DNA from: Bradyrhizobium diazoefficiens | GTDB lineage: Bacteria > Pseudomonadota > Alphaproteobacteria > Rhizobiales > Xanthobacteraceae | DNA length: 64,000 nt | NCBI RefSeq assembly: GCF_018129965.1 | Contig: NZ_JAFCKW010000025.1 | Coordinates: 1-64,000, forward strand | Direction: 5' to 3' | Part shown: piece by piece, positions 15,665-24,336 of the stretch | How the letters are laid out: each line of letters begins with the position of its first letter | Position numbering within the stretch: position 1 is the stretch's first letter | Made by a program: the position numbers and the translations under genes | The notes under the pieces: model-generated | What the model was told of the DNA's origin: nothing | Database searches by the model: none | Seen by the model: the letters and a program-made list of their open reading frames with translations, nothing else

Positions 15665-16423
15665 ATGATGCCGAGCTTCCACAACGGCGCCGTTGAAATT
15701 GCCTATCTCGACGAAGGCGAGGGCGATCCGATCGTCCTGGTTCACGGCTTTGCCTCAAGCAAGAACGTCAACTGGGTCTATCCGACCTGGGTCTCCGAGC
15801 TGCGCAAGAACGGCCGCCGCGTCATCGCGCTCGACAATCGCGGCCATGGCGACAGCGCCAAGCTCTACGAGCCCGCGCAGTACTCGATCCCCACCATGTC
15901 CGGCGACGTTCTGGCGCTGATGGATCATCTCGCCATCCCGCAGGCCGACATCATGGGCTATTCGATGGGCGGACGGATGACGGCCTGGCTCGCGCTGAAC
16001 GAGCCGCAGCGCCTGCGCTCGGCGATCCTCGGCGGCATCGGCATCGGTGGCCTGATCGAGGGCTCCGGGCCCGGCGAGAACGTCGCGAAGGCGCTGGAAG
16101 CGCCCTCGCTCGACGACGTCACCGATCCGGTCGGCCGCACCTTCCGCGCGTTCGCAGACCAGACCCGATCCGACTGCAAGGCGCTCGCCGCCTGCCTGCG
16201 CGGCACGCGCGCGCTGATGACCAGGGATGAGGCCGCGCGCATCGACGTGCCGGTTCTGATCGCGGTCGGCTCGACCGACGACGTCGCCGGCTCCGCCACC
16301 GCGCTCGGCGCGCTCATTCCCGGTTCGGAAGTCCTCGATATTCCCAACCGCGATCACATGCGCGCGGTCGGCGACAAGGTCTACAAGACCGGTGTGCTGG
16401 AGTTTTTGTCGCGGCGGGGGTGA
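15665..16423 (+). CDS. alpha/beta-fold hydrolase
   Basis: 252 residues. Hallmarks are VLVHGF near 24-29 (oxyanion hole), DNRGHGDS, the nucleophile elbow GYSMGG with serine near 103, a late acid region (VGSTDD) and the catalytic histidine in NRDHM close to the C-terminus. It is a single-domain cytosolic esterase/hydrolase of unknown substrate. Two ATGs in tandem (15665, 15668) are possible starts. No good ribosome binding site is seen, and a C11 tract lies just upstream. Confidence 0.9.
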   Translation: MMPSFHNGAVEIAYLDEGEGDPIVLVHGFASSKNVNWVYPTWVSELRKNGRRVIALDNRGHGDSAKLYEPAQYSIPTMSGDVLALMDHLAIPQADIMGYSMGGRMTAWLALNEPQRLRSAILGGIGIGGLIEGSGPGENVAKALEAPSLDDVTDPVGRTFRAFADQTRSDCKALAACLRGTRALMTRDEAARIDVPVLIAVGSTDDVAGSATALGALIPGSEVLDIPNRDHMRAVGDKVYKTGVLEFLSRRG

Positions 16424-16699
16424 GGCATTGCTGGTTTCAGCTGCGCGACTTCCGGTAAGGGTCCAAAAACGGACATAGCTTCAGGCCCGCTTCGGGTCAC
16501 AACCGGACATGCGCTAAACTGACAATCTAGACCTTGTGCGCCCGTTCATTGCTAGACGCTGCCAAGTTGACAGTACGTACACCAAATCTGATGCTGAGAG
16601 CCCGTATGTGTCGGGCAATCCGGCATTACGCCCCGCGGACAAGCTCGCGGTGAAACGCGATCCTTGCTCCGCCAAGCGCGATAACGCTTCATCCCAGTC
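16424..16699. other. intergenic region with a decayed repeat
   Basis: No gene is seen. 16441-16512 contains two related blocks with GGTCxxAA and CGGACAT (16459-16479 and 16494-16510), which look like a degraded copy of an intergenic repeat found widely in Bradyrhizobium; that identification is from memory. Confidence 0.4.
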
Positions 16700-18058
16700 T
16701 CATTGCGCCTTGCCATCTTCCCCAAACCTCCGCGTCACCGCCATCAACACCACAAACGTCGCCACCCACACCATCCGCGCGCCGTAGCGGTCATGCGGGC
16801 CTGAGATCACGGCGCAGATGAAGGCGTTGCCGAGTAGCGCCAGCGTGACGGTCGCCGCCAGCAGCGTCAGATCGTCGAGCCGACGATGGAGAAGCGAATG
16901 CGCGAGCAGGGCCACCAGTCCCAGCATCGAGGCGAGCGCGACGGGCACGTGCAGCCGGTTGATCGCGGTGAAATCGAGCTCCCAGTTCTGCTGCCGCGCC
17001 GCGCGCATCGGCGCGACCTGTGCGGGGATGTAGCGCGCGATGATGCCGTAGGTGTGCGGAATCCAGCCACTCGTGCCTTCGCCGGTCGCCACATGCAGCA
17101 ATTGCTGGCCCATCGCGCGCAAGGCCGCGCCGGCCTGCCACGCCGGATAATCCTTCAGCGAACCCACGACGATGGCGCCCATCTCGTCGTCGAGCCCGTC
17201 GAAGCGCCCGAGCGTGTTGAACATGCTCTTGCCCCACAGAAACTCGTCGGCGGTCGCCGGCAATTCGTTGCGATAGGGGCAGAGCTTGAAGGTTTCGCGC
17301 GGGCAGTGGTCATTCAGGTAACGCGCGACGATGCCGTCCTGCATCATGCGGCCGAAGGCGACGCCGGTGCCGCCGGGCGTCCAGGCCCATTTCCCTGATA
17401 GCGCATGGTTCGCCGCGACAAGCATCAGGCCGCCCGCGACGATGGTGAGGCTCGCCTGCGCCAATCCGGCGATCGGCAGGCGACGCCCTAGGAGCGGCCG
17501 CGCCATCCAGCCGGCGATGCAGAGCCCGAGCAGCACGCCGAGCGTGGCGCTGTGGGTCGCGGCGGCAAAGGCGGTGAAGACAAAGAGGGCGATCTTTTCC
17601 AGCGCCGTCGTCCGGCTGCCACCCACGACCAGCAGGAACAGCGACAGGATCGAGAGCCCGGCAAAAATATCGGTGAGCAGCATGCTGGCAAGCCAGGGCA
17701 GCGCGGTCGACAGGATCAGGATCAGGCTGATCGCGACGAAGCGGCGCGTCTGCATCATCGCGAGCACGCGCAGGGTGAGTTGCAGCAGCCACAGCGTCAC
17801 CAGCGACTGGACCGCGAGATTTGTCCAGAAGCCGAAACTCTCGCCATAATGCAGATAAAGGCCGAACACGGTCGAGCGGCTGGGGACGAGATAGCCCTCG
17901 TACCAGCGCGCCAGATAGCCCCCGGTATCCCATTGCAACAGCGGATAGAAGTTCCAGAACGCCGGCGCGAGCATCAGCAAGGGCAGCGCCAGGGCGGCGA
18001 GCCGTAGCCACACGGTGTCCGCGGCCTGCGCGCGCAAATGGTCGGTGGTGCTGGTCAA
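16700..18058 (-). CDS. polytopic inner-membrane protein of unknown function
   Basis: 452 residues with about ten to eleven membrane segments, resembling the membrane half of family 39-type glycosyltransferases or O-antigen enzymes but without a motif I can rely on. A periplasmic loop early on reads QWDTGGYLARWYEG; the acidic residue and a later soluble loop (DHCPRETFKLCPYRNELPATADEFLWG) contain two cysteines that could be disulfide-bonded. TTG at 18058, preceded by GGAG, is favoured; longer forms would add about 64 hydrophilic residues that look untranslated. Confidence 0.7.
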   Translation of the reverse strand: MTSTTDHLRAQAADTVWLRLAALALPLLMLAPAFWNFYPLLQWDTGGYLARWYEGYLVPSRSTVFGLYLHYGESFGFWTNLAVQSLVTLWLLQLTLRVLAMMQTRRFVAISLILILSTALPWLASMLLTDIFAGLSILSLFLLVVGGSRTTALEKIALFVFTAFAAATHSATLGVLLGLCIAGWMARPLLGRRLPIAGLAQASLTIVAGGLMLVAANHALSGKWAWTPGGTGVAFGRMMQDGIVARYLNDHCPRETFKLCPYRNELPATADEFLWGKSMFNTLGRFDGLDDEMGAIVVGSLKDYPAWQAGAALRAMGQQLLHVATGEGTSGWIPHTYGIIARYIPAQVAPMRAARQQNWELDFTAINRLHVPVALASMLGLVALLAHSLLHRRLDDLTLLAATVTLALLGNAFICAVISGPHDRYGARMVWVATFVVLMAVTRRFGEDGKAQ

Positions 18059-18330
18059 ATCCGCTCCGTCCTCGCCGGGACAATGCCTGCAATGAGGCCT
18101 CGGGGAGAATTCATCTATAGTTTGACGCCGCGCCGCTTGAATTTGACGAAACCCTGACCATTTTGAGCCGACCTTGCCGCCTGGGGGCGTCAGACAAAAC
18201 TGTTGCGTTTCAATGCGTTGGCATGGTTGGCGAGGCAGGGTGCCGATCACTGCGGGGTAAGCCCGTCAGGACTTTGTCGCCTCAACTGTGTTATAGAGCC
18301 AGCAAAACCAGCCCATTCGAAAGAGCAACC

Positions 18331-19155
18331 ATGGCAGTGCATCAGGTCAATCCGGGAGGAAAGCTCGCATCCCTCGATCCGATCTGGGATCGGATCCGCG
18401 GCGAGGCGGAAGACATCGTCCACCGCGAGCCCGAGCTTGCGACCTTCATCTATTCGACCGTGCTGCACCACAGCCGCCTGGAAGATTCTGTGGTGCACCG
18501 CGTCGCCGACCGGCTCGATCATTCCGCGCTGTCGGGCGATCTGGTGCGCCAGACCTATGACGAGGCGCTGCGCGACGATCCCGATCTCGGCAACGCCTTT
18601 CGCGCCGATCTCGTCGCCGTCTACGATCGCGATCCCGCGACCTCGCGCTTCATCGATCCCTTGCTCTACTTCAAGGGCTTTCACGCCATCCAGACCCATC
18701 GCCTCGCGCACTGGCTCTGGCTGAAGGGCCGCAAGGACTTTGCGTATTATCTGCAGAGCCGCGCCTCCGCAGTGTTCCAGACCGACATCAATCCCGCCGC
18801 GCGCATCGGCCGCGGCATCTTCCTCGACCACGCCACCGGCTTCGTCTGCGGCGAGACCGCCATCATCGAGGACGACGTCTCGATCCTGCACGGCGTCACG
18901 CTCGGCGGCACCGGCAAGGAGAACGAGGACCGTCATCCCAAGATCCGCCACGGCGTGCTGATCGGCGCCGGCGCCAAGATCCTCGGCAATATCGAGATCG
19001 GCCATTGCGCGCGCATCGCCGCGGGCTCGGTCGTGGTCAAGCCGGTGCCGCACAACGTCACGGTGGCCGGCGTGCCCGCCAAGATCGTCGGCGAGGCCGG
19101 CTGTGCCGAGCCGTCGCGCACCATGGATCAGATGATCAACGCCATGGGACTCTAG
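18331..19155 (+). CDS. cysE: serine O-acetyltransferase
   Basis: 274 residues. It transfers acetyl from acetyl-CoA to L-serine, giving O-acetylserine for cysteine synthesis in the cytoplasm. The N-terminal helical domain (about 15-145) is that of SATase_N, and the C-terminal left-handed beta-helix carries the signature FLDHATGFVCGETA, then ILHGVTLGGTG, then GAGAKILGNIEIG and AAGSVVV. Catalytic histidines fit H167 and H188. The C-terminal tail ends in I-N-A-M-G-L rather than a plain isoleucine, so binding to CysK is uncertain. ATG at 18331 is chosen over long upstream extensions. A terminator follows. Confidence 0.96.
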   Translation: MAVHQVNPGGKLASLDPIWDRIRGEAEDIVHREPELATFIYSTVLHHSRLEDSVVHRVADRLDHSALSGDLVRQTYDEALRDDPDLGNAFRADLVAVYDRDPATSRFIDPLLYFKGFHAIQTHRLAHWLWLKGRKDFAYYLQSRASAVFQTDINPAARIGRGIFLDHATGFVCGETAIIEDDVSILHGVTLGGTGKENEDRHPKIRHGVLIGAGAKILGNIEIGHCARIAAGSVVVKPVPHNVTVAGVPAKIVGEAGCAEPSRTMDQMINAMGL

Positions 19156-19177
19156 GGTCTGTGATGTGTTGAGTGAG

Positions 19178-19199
19178 GGGCCGGATTCTCCGGCCCTTT
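19178..19199 (+). terminator. rho-independent terminator of cysE
   Basis: Stem GGGCCGGA (19178-19185) / TCCGGCCC (19189-19196) with a three-base loop, then TTT. It begins 22 nt after the cysE stop. Confidence 0.75.
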
Positions 19200-19287
19200 C
19201 GTCCCCAAATTGTTTGGCAATTGATGCTGGCGGTTCGTCGCGTCTCGTCCTAAAACCCGCCGACAAAATTTCGATCGGAGATTGGCC

Positions 19288-19506
19288 GTGGACGTCAAAG
19301 AAGTCAGAAAACTGGATGCGTATCTGAAGCGCGTATTCGGCAATCCCAAGATCCGCGTCGTGCCGCGGCCGAAGAAGGACGATTCCGCCGAGGTCTATAT
19401 CGGCGAGGAGTTCATCGGCGTGCTGTTCGTCGACGACGAGGACGATGATCGCTCGTTCCAGTTCCAGATGGCGATCCTCGAAGACGATCTCGTCGACCAG
19501 GAATAG
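19288..19506 (+). CDS. DUF3126 family protein
   Basis: 72 residues, VDVKEVRKLDAYLKRVFG and onward, ending in an acidic tail (FVDDEDDDRSF, EDDLVDQE). It matches the small DUF3126 family of alphaproteobacteria, whose function is unknown. The start is taken as GTG at 19288 because GGAG at 19277-19280 is 7 nt upstream; the in-frame TTG at 19282 would sit almost on top of that site. A palindromic element downstream probably ends the transcript. Confidence 0.85.
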   Translation: MDVKEVRKLDAYLKRVFGNPKIRVVPRPKKDDSAEVYIGEEFIGVLFVDDEDDDRSFQFQMAILEDDLVDQE

Positions 19507-19516
19507 CTTTATCTTT

Positions 19517-19545
19517 CGTCATTGCGAGCACTGCTCGCGATGACG
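19517..19545. repeat. palindromic intergenic element
   Basis: CGTCATTGCGAGC and GCTCGCGATGACG flank a three-base centre, forming a 13-bp stem with one G-T pair. Similar palindromes are scattered through Bradyrhizobium genomes as I recall. It lies 11 nt after the DUF3126 gene. Confidence 0.65.
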
Positions 19546-19562
19546 CCGCGTGAGAATGCCGC

Positions 19563-19620
19563 TCTCGTGTCCCGGACGCGCTGCAACGCTTTTCGCGTTG
19601 CTGCGCAGAGCCGGGGCCCA
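19563..19620. repeat. palindromic repeat family A, copy 1
   Basis: A GTCCCGGACGCGCTGCAACG arm pairs imperfectly with a CGTTGCTGCGCAGAGCCGGG arm. Related copies lie at 40152-40212, 46084-46140 (opposite orientation) and 51379-51434. With the palindrome at 19517 it fills most of the 338-base gap between DUF3126 and the next gene; no gene is seen there. Confidence 0.6.
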
Positions 19621-19844
19621 GAAGCGACACGGCGCATCTCCGCAATATGGGCCCGGCCTCTGCAGCGCACCGTCGAGGATAGGCAGCCGCGTCGTCGCAT
19701 CAGCGATCGTGTCCCATGCTGCCATCATGCCCCTGTATTGCCCGACGGGTCAAGTCGAATTTCGAAAAAGACGAAAACGTCGGTGCGGCCCGAACCTTCG
19801 CTACTGTGCATGGGGTTGTTTTCGGTTTTTTGGTCGGGAGGGCT

Positions 19845-20552
19845 TCAGCCCTTCGGCCCGCGCATCTGCGCCGTCAGCCTGTCCATCGCGTTCGCGACAT
19901 CCTGCCATTGCGACAGCCAGCTCCGCGGAAAGCGGAAGGTGAGGTCGGCGCCGCCGACGCGGCGGTCCGACAGGCACATGCCCGGCGTGGCCGCATCGCG
20001 GGTGCAGCGCGCGGTCAGGGCGGGGCTTTCAGCGGAGTAGAAATCCTCGCTGCCATAGGGCGTCTCGCTGCGGAACATTCGCATCGTCAGCCCGTCCTGC
20101 GGCGTCGTCGCGGCCGGGTCGAGATAGCGCGGATAGATCGTGGCCGTGCGCTGCTCCGGCGCCAGCGCATCGTGATGCGCCGCGATCGACACGAAGATGC
20201 GGTCGATCGGCTGCATCGCCGTCTCCACCGCATCGGCGGTGACATGCTTCGGCGCGCCCGGCGGCTCCAGCGAGGGATAGAGGAAATCGAGATCGATGCG
20301 CTCCTGCGGTCCGGAGTGGCGCTGGATCTTCATGCGGATCGCGGCCGCCGGCAGGTTGAACAGCGTGCCGCCGACACTGACCGGCAGCTTGTCCGGCGCG
20401 CTCACGCCGCCCGCGCCCCAGGTCGGCCACAGCAGATAGGCCACGAGCGCGATCGCGCCCACCGCGGCGGTGCCGCCGAGCAGGATCGGGACGAGGTGCG
20501 CCCGTGCGCGCGTCCTTGAGGACCGGGAAGAGGTTGCCGAAAACACCGTCAT
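19845..20552 (-). CDS. hypothetical membrane-anchored periplasmic protein
   Basis: 235 residues: a short basic N-terminus, one membrane segment at about 20-45 (PILLGGTAAVGAIALVAYLL) and a mostly beta-type soluble domain expected in the periplasm. Two cysteines (TARCTRD, PGMCLSD) are close enough for a disulfide. I do not recognise the family. The start is taken as ATG at 20552; GTG at 20567 is possible and neither has a clear ribosome binding site. Confidence 0.65.
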   Translation of the reverse strand: MTVFSATSSRSSRTRARAHLVPILLGGTAAVGAIALVAYLLWPTWGAGGVSAPDKLPVSVGGTLFNLPAAAIRMKIQRHSGPQERIDLDFLYPSLEPPGAPKHVTADAVETAMQPIDRIFVSIAAHHDALAPEQRTATIYPRYLDPAATTPQDGLTMRMFRSETPYGSEDFYSAESPALTARCTRDAATPGMCLSDRRVGGADLTFRFPRSWLSQWQDVANAMDRLTAQMRGPKG

Positions 20553-20771
20553 GAATTGCGCGCACAAGGAGGTCGGCCGGTGGCCGACGAATCAGCGGCG
20601 AATATGCCATGCGGCGGCGCTTTCGCGGAGCATTCCCGGCTCGTGGGCCGCGGGGAGGGCCCTGCGCCGAACGGCGGGCCTTGTTAACCTTCCCTTAAGG
20701 ATAATGTAGCGTTAGCCGTCACTCTTTGTCACAGGAAGGCTCCGGCGTTGCGTTAAGGGCGGACCGTTCCG

Positions 20772-21101
20772 ATGACACCTGAAGCCTTCAATTCCCTGTT
20801 CTCGATCTGCATTGGTTTCGCGCTCGCGGGCGCGCTCGTGAACGGTTACCAGGCCTTCGCACAGCGGCCTGCCGGTTTCGGCCTGTTGCAGGACGGCGTG
20901 GCGCCGAAGACGTTTGCCGCGGTTCCGTTACTGGTGTTCGCGGCGCCCTTCATCATCATGCGCAACACGCTGGGCGGCATGCGGGTGGAAAGCCGCCGCG
21001 CGGAATTCGTGATGCTCGCTACCGTCATCGCCGGCTTCTGGAGCATGATGAGCGGCACCTTCTTCCTGATGACGCTGCGCGCGACCGGCGTGATCGGCTG
21101 A
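20772..21101 (+). CDS. small integral membrane protein of unknown function
   Basis: 109 residues with three probable membrane segments (about 8-28, 48-65 and 82-103). The middle of the protein carries FIIMRNTLGGMRVESRRAEFV, which looks conserved. It resembles a short alphaproteobacterial family known only as a domain of unknown function; I cannot name it with certainty. It is followed, after 74 nt, by a gamma-carbonic anhydrase gene on the same strand. Confidence 0.75.
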   Translation: MTPEAFNSLFSICIGFALAGALVNGYQAFAQRPAGFGLLQDGVAPKTFAAVPLLVFAAPFIIMRNTLGGMRVESRRAEFVMLATVIAGFWSMMSGTFFLMTLRATGVIG

Positions 21102-21175
21102 CGCGCGGGCGTCGGGCCCTTTGCTTCACGGGCACCGTTTCGCTATGGCTGGGTGTGGCGCGACAGGAGACCTCC

Positions 21176-21706
21176 ATGGCGATCTACGAGCTCGACGGGC
21201 AGGCGCCCGATCTTCCCGCTGACGGGAATTATTTCATTGCGGAGACCGCGACCGTGATCGGCCGCGTGCGCCTGAAGCCCGGCGCGAGCGTCTGGTTCGG
21301 CGCGGTACTGCGCGGCGACAATGAGTGGATCGAGATCGGCGAGGGCGCCAACGTGCAGGACGGCTCGACCTGCCACACCGACCTCGGCTTCCCCATGGTC
21401 ATCGGCAGCAATTGCACCGTCGGCCACAACGTCATCCTGCACGGCTGCACCATCGAGGAGGGCGCGCTGATCGGCATGGGCTCGATCGTGATGAACGGCG
21501 CGAAGATCGGGCGCAACAGCATCGTGGGCGCCGGCTCCGTCATCACCGAAGGCAAGGAATTTCCCGAACGCTCGCTGATCATCGGCGCGCCGGCGCGTGT
21601 GATCCGCACGCTCGACGACGCGCAGGTGCAGAAGATGGGCAGCGCGGCGAGGTTCTACGTCGCCAACGGCCCGCGCTTCCAGAAGGGCCTCAAGCGGATC
21701 GGCTGA
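21176..21706 (+). CDS. gamma-carbonic anhydrase family protein
   Basis: 176-residue trimeric left-handed beta-helix protein. The three zinc histidines fit H67 (CHTDLG), H84 and H89 (VGHNVILHG); R46, Q61 and D62 of the family active site are present (LRGDNEWIEIGEGANVQDG). Family members hydrate CO2 or act on related small substrates; many alphaproteobacterial ones are poorly characterised. ATG at 21176 is preceded by AGGAGA at 21165-21170. Its stop lies just 3 nt from the end of the oppositely oriented microprotein gene. Confidence 0.9.
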   Translation: MAIYELDGQAPDLPADGNYFIAETATVIGRVRLKPGASVWFGAVLRGDNEWIEIGEGANVQDGSTCHTDLGFPMVIGSNCTVGHNVILHGCTIEEGALIGMGSIVMNGAKIGRNSIVGAGSVITEGKEFPERSLIIGAPARVIRTLDDAQVQKMGSAARFYVANGPRFQKGLKRIG

Positions 21707-21709
21707 GCG

Positions 21710-21874
21710 TCAGCTTCCCTCGGACTCGCGCGCTTCCATGTCACCCGCGACTTTCTCGTGGCCCGCCGACCACAGCGCATGCTCGTCGCTGCCGTTTGAA
21801 TAGGGATTGGCCTCGGCCGGAATGTTGTCGCGCGCGGCGCGTTCGCCTTCTGCAAAAGGATCGCGGTCGGTCAT
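21710..21874 (-). CDS. RMF/CrpP-like microprotein
   Basis: 54-residue protein (MTDRDPFAEGERAARDN, then IPAEANPYSNGSDEHALW, then SAGHEKVAG). The spacing G-x2-A-A-x4-P-x5-NPY, about 9 residues, then W-x2-G, matches the small helical family that includes ribosome modulation factor and CrpP-like proteins. It may bind ribosomes or nucleic acid; that role is inferred from family. Start ATG at 21874 and stop TGA ending at 21710 are read directly. The gene converges on the gamma-carbonic anhydrase gene. Confidence 0.65.
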   Translation of the reverse strand: MTDRDPFAEGERAARDNIPAEANPYSNGSDEHALWSAGHEKVAGDMEARESEGS

Positions 21875-21982
21875 CGTGATCTGGCCTCTGTGGTTCGGAT
21901 GCTATCGCTCAAGCTGACGTGAGGGCATTTTGTTCCGGAACGGGTGATGGCCAGGGCCGTTGAATGCCAAAGGAGATTTCCG

Positions 21983-22288
21983 ATGGCCGCTTCGCCTGCA
22001 TTCATTTCAACGAAGACCTTGATCGTGATCCTCAGTCTCGCCGCGATCCCGACCGTGTCGTTTGCGCAAGCAACCGGCGGTGCATCCGGCTCCGGCGGAC
22101 CGGCCGGAGGCGTCGCCAATTCGTCCGCACCAGCGCCGGGCACCAACAGCCTCGGCACCGCCCAATCATCCGGCGCATCTGCCGGGGGCACCGGTGGCGC
22201 CGCCGCGGGCGGGACCACTGACGCCGCCGTCAATGCCGAAAACCGGGTCCTCGACAAGAAGCTGAAGAGCATCTGCCGCGGCTGCTGA
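21983..22288 (+). CDS. small exported Gly/Ser-rich protein with C-terminal cysteines
   Basis: 101 residues. A signal peptide covers about 1-29 (LIVILSLAAIPTVSFAQA). The mature part is low-complexity Gly, Ala and Ser, then a helical tail ending KLKSICRGC, with two cysteines four residues apart at the C-terminus. It is presumably periplasmic or exported; no function is known to me. ATG at 21983 follows AAGGAGA at 21969-21975. Confidence 0.75.
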   Translation: MAASPAFISTKTLIVILSLAAIPTVSFAQATGGASGSGGPAGGVANSSAPAPGTNSLGTAQSSGASAGGTGGAAAGGTTDAAVNAENRVLDKKLKSICRGC

Positions 22289-22385
22289 CGCTCGCGCGGA
22301 AGTGAGACGGCGTGGCTGTCATCCGCGCGCCGCTGGCACTACGCTCGCTCGTCGTGTGGACGATTTCCACACCGAGGGATGAGTA

Positions 22386-22739
22386 ATGTTACGCAAGATG
22401 ATGATGGCGGCGCTGGCCGTCGCGGCGGTCGGGCTGTCGGCGCCGCAGGTAGCTGAGGCTCGTGGCGGTTTCCATGGTGGTGGGGGCTGGCACGGTGGTG
22501 GATGGCACGGCGGCGGATGGGGTGGCCGGGGCTTCTGGCCCGGGCTTGCGATCGGGGCGGGCATTGCCGGCGCCGGCTACTACGGCGGCTATTACGGCTA
22601 TGGCCCCTATTACTACGGCGCCCCCTATTATGATGGCCCCGGCTACGACGACGGCGGCTACGGCGGCTGCTACGTGGTTCGCAAGCGTATCAGGACACCG
22701 TCAGGCTGGCGATATCGTCGGGTGGATGTCTGCGAATAG
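22386..22739 (+). CDS. exported Gly/His/Tyr-rich small protein
   Basis: 117 residues with a signal peptide (about 1-25, cleaved near VAEARG). The mature N-terminus repeats GGGWHGGGWHGG, a possible metal-binding tract; a hydrophobic Gly/Ala/Tyr-rich stretch follows (IGAGIAGAGYYGGYYGYG), then a basic C-terminus with two cysteines (GGCYVV, VDVCE). Such small proteins are common in Bradyrhizobium and are probably envelope-associated. Function unknown. A strong hairpin follows the gene. Confidence 0.75.
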   Translation: MLRKMMMAALAVAAVGLSAPQVAEARGGFHGGGGWHGGGWHGGGWGGRGFWPGLAIGAGIAGAGYYGGYYGYGPYYYGAPYYDGPGYDDGGYGGCYVVRKRIRTPSGWRYRRVDVCE

Positions 22740-22772
22740 CGGGCAGCGACGCCGGCTGGACCCGCTAAAAAA

Positions 22773-22808
22773 CAAGGCCGTTGACGCAGTATACCGTCAA
22801 CGACCTTG
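22773..22808. terminator. bidirectional hairpin between convergent genes
   Basis: Arms CAAGGCCGTTGACG (22773-22786) and CGTCAACGACCTTG (22795-22808) pair with one mismatch around an 8-base loop. It sits between two convergent genes and probably ends transcription from at least the left side. Confidence 0.6.
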
Positions 22809-22928
22809 CCAGCCCCGGATATTGAAATCGGCTTACGCCATCCGGTAACCGCTACCATCGCCCGGAATCATACGGTCAAATGTGATCCAGTTCACAAGCG
22901 GCGAAAATTAACGGCGCCCCTGACCTGC

Positions 22929-23423
22929 TCAGCCGTGCGAACGCTTGCGTGTGCCCGCCTGGGCGCGGTGCCTGACCGGTTTCCTGCGGGTAACCGAGGG
23001 AGTTTCGACCTCGGACGCCTTGGCGCTGGCAAAGGACTGCCGCAGATTGTCGATCGACTCGTTCAGGGTGCTGACCTGCTCCGACAGGCGCTTGGTGTCG
23101 GCCTGCTGCGCCGCCATCAGCCGCTTCATGGTCTGGAGCTGGTCCTGCACGACCTGCAGCTGGTCGATCGATTCCTGCTGGGTCGCCTCCAGGCCCTTGG
23201 TCTTTTCGACCAGTTGCTCGGACGCCTGGGCGGTGCGGGCCTGGAGCTGCCGCGATGCCACCACCCGGTCGGGCTCGGGAACTGCGCCGGTATAGGCGCG
23301 CCAGATTGCGATCGCGGTCACTCCTGCGATGAGAAGGAGCAAGGCGGCGGCGGTCAGCGCGATCGGCTGGGCGCCAAGGCGAAGGAGGGGGTGGGACCGT
23401 GTGTCCCCTGCGAGATCGATCAT
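22929..23423 (-). CDS. single-span membrane protein with periplasmic coiled coil
   Basis: 164 residues. One membrane segment at about 20-40 (PIALTAAALLLLIAGVTAIAI) is followed by a long Gln/Leu-rich coiled coil (about 60-130, for example QLQVVQDQLQTMKRLMAAQQ) and a basic C-terminus (TRRKPVRHRAQAGTRKRSHG). The layout suggests a structural or scaffold protein at the inner membrane. I do not recognise the family. ATG at 23423 is chosen; TTG at 23432 is possible. Confidence 0.7.
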   Translation of the reverse strand: MIDLAGDTRSHPLLRLGAQPIALTAAALLLLIAGVTAIAIWRAYTGAVPEPDRVVASRQLQARTAQASEQLVEKTKGLEATQQESIDQLQVVQDQLQTMKRLMAAQQADTKRLSEQVSTLNESIDNLRQSFASAKASEVETPSVTRRKPVRHRAQAGTRKRSHG

Positions 23424-23599
23424 CGCTGACAAAACCCAAATTGAAACTTGGTGAGTGGCGAAGGCCGGCTGCCGGGAGGCAGCCGCAGCGTCCCGAAAGT
23501 GTTACTGGTCGGCAACAATTGGGACCAAAAAGAGGCCAAGGTCCCAAAAACCAGCAATCAGCGGGCCTTGAGGCCGACAACGCCCGGATGGGGCGCTCT

Positions 23600-24331
23600 T
23601 CAGGGCTGAAACTGCGAAAATGGCCCGGAATAAGTTTTCGACCGCGGCGTGGCATACGGCCCGAGTCGCGAAGTCGTCAGTCCCAGCCGCACCAGTGATT
23701 CGGCCAGCGTGACTGCTGCGGCGACGCCGTCGATCACGGGCAGGCCGTGCTCCCTGGCGAGTTCGGCGGCGAGGTCGGTCATGCCGGCGCAGCCGAGCAC
23801 GATCGCCTCGGCGCGGTCGTCGCGGATGGCCGCGGTGATCTCCGCAGAGATTCTTGCGAGCGCATCCGTATTGCGCTCCTCGAGCGCGAGCACGGGGACC
23901 TCGGCGGCGCGGACACGGGCGCAGCGGTCTGCGAGACCATATTTCCGCAAATTATGCTCGATGGGGACGATGGAAACACTGAGCGTCGTCACCACGGCAA
24001 AGCGCGCGGCGACCAGGCTCGCCATGTGGAAGCCGGCCTCGCCGATGCCGATCACAGGGGCCTTCGCTGCAGCGCGTGCGGCGTCGAGCCCGGTGTCGTC
24101 GAAGCAGGCGATGATGTGCGCATCCGCGCCGTCGCGATCGGCCTCGCGGATGCAGCCGAGCATGCCTGGGACGGCGAAGGCCTCGTCGTAGAAGCCCTCG
24201 ATCGAGACCGGGCCCATCGCGGGCTGGCGCGCGTCGATCACGGTATCGGACAGCGCAACGCTGCGCGCCGCAGCGGCGATCTTCGCCGTCATCGACGCCG
24301 TGGTGTTGGGATTGACGACGTGCAGTCGCAT
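23600..24331 (-). CDS. aspartate/glutamate/hydantoin racemase family protein
   Basis: 243 residues. Both catalytic cysteines of the cofactor-independent racemase fold are present, in IIACFDDTG and in LGCAGMTD, with the typical opening MRLHVVNPNTT of the hydantoin racemase (HyuE) branch. It should interconvert enantiomers of an amino-acid derivative or hydantoin, or act as an arylmalonate-type enzyme. It is the last gene of a five-gene ABC transporter operon, 5 nt after the second permease, so its substrate is probably what the transporter brings in. Confidence 0.85.
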   Translation of the reverse strand: MRLHVVNPNTTASMTAKIAAAARSVALSDTVIDARQPAMGPVSIEGFYDEAFAVPGMLGCIREADRDGADAHIIACFDDTGLDAARAAAKAPVIGIGEAGFHMASLVAARFAVVTTLSVSIVPIEHNLRKYGLADRCARVRAAEVPVLALEERNTDALARISAEITAAIRDDRAEAIVLGCAGMTDLAAELAREHGLPVIDGVAAAVTLAESLVRLGLTTSRLGPYATPRSKTYSGPFSQFQP

Positions 24332-24336
24332 CGCGA

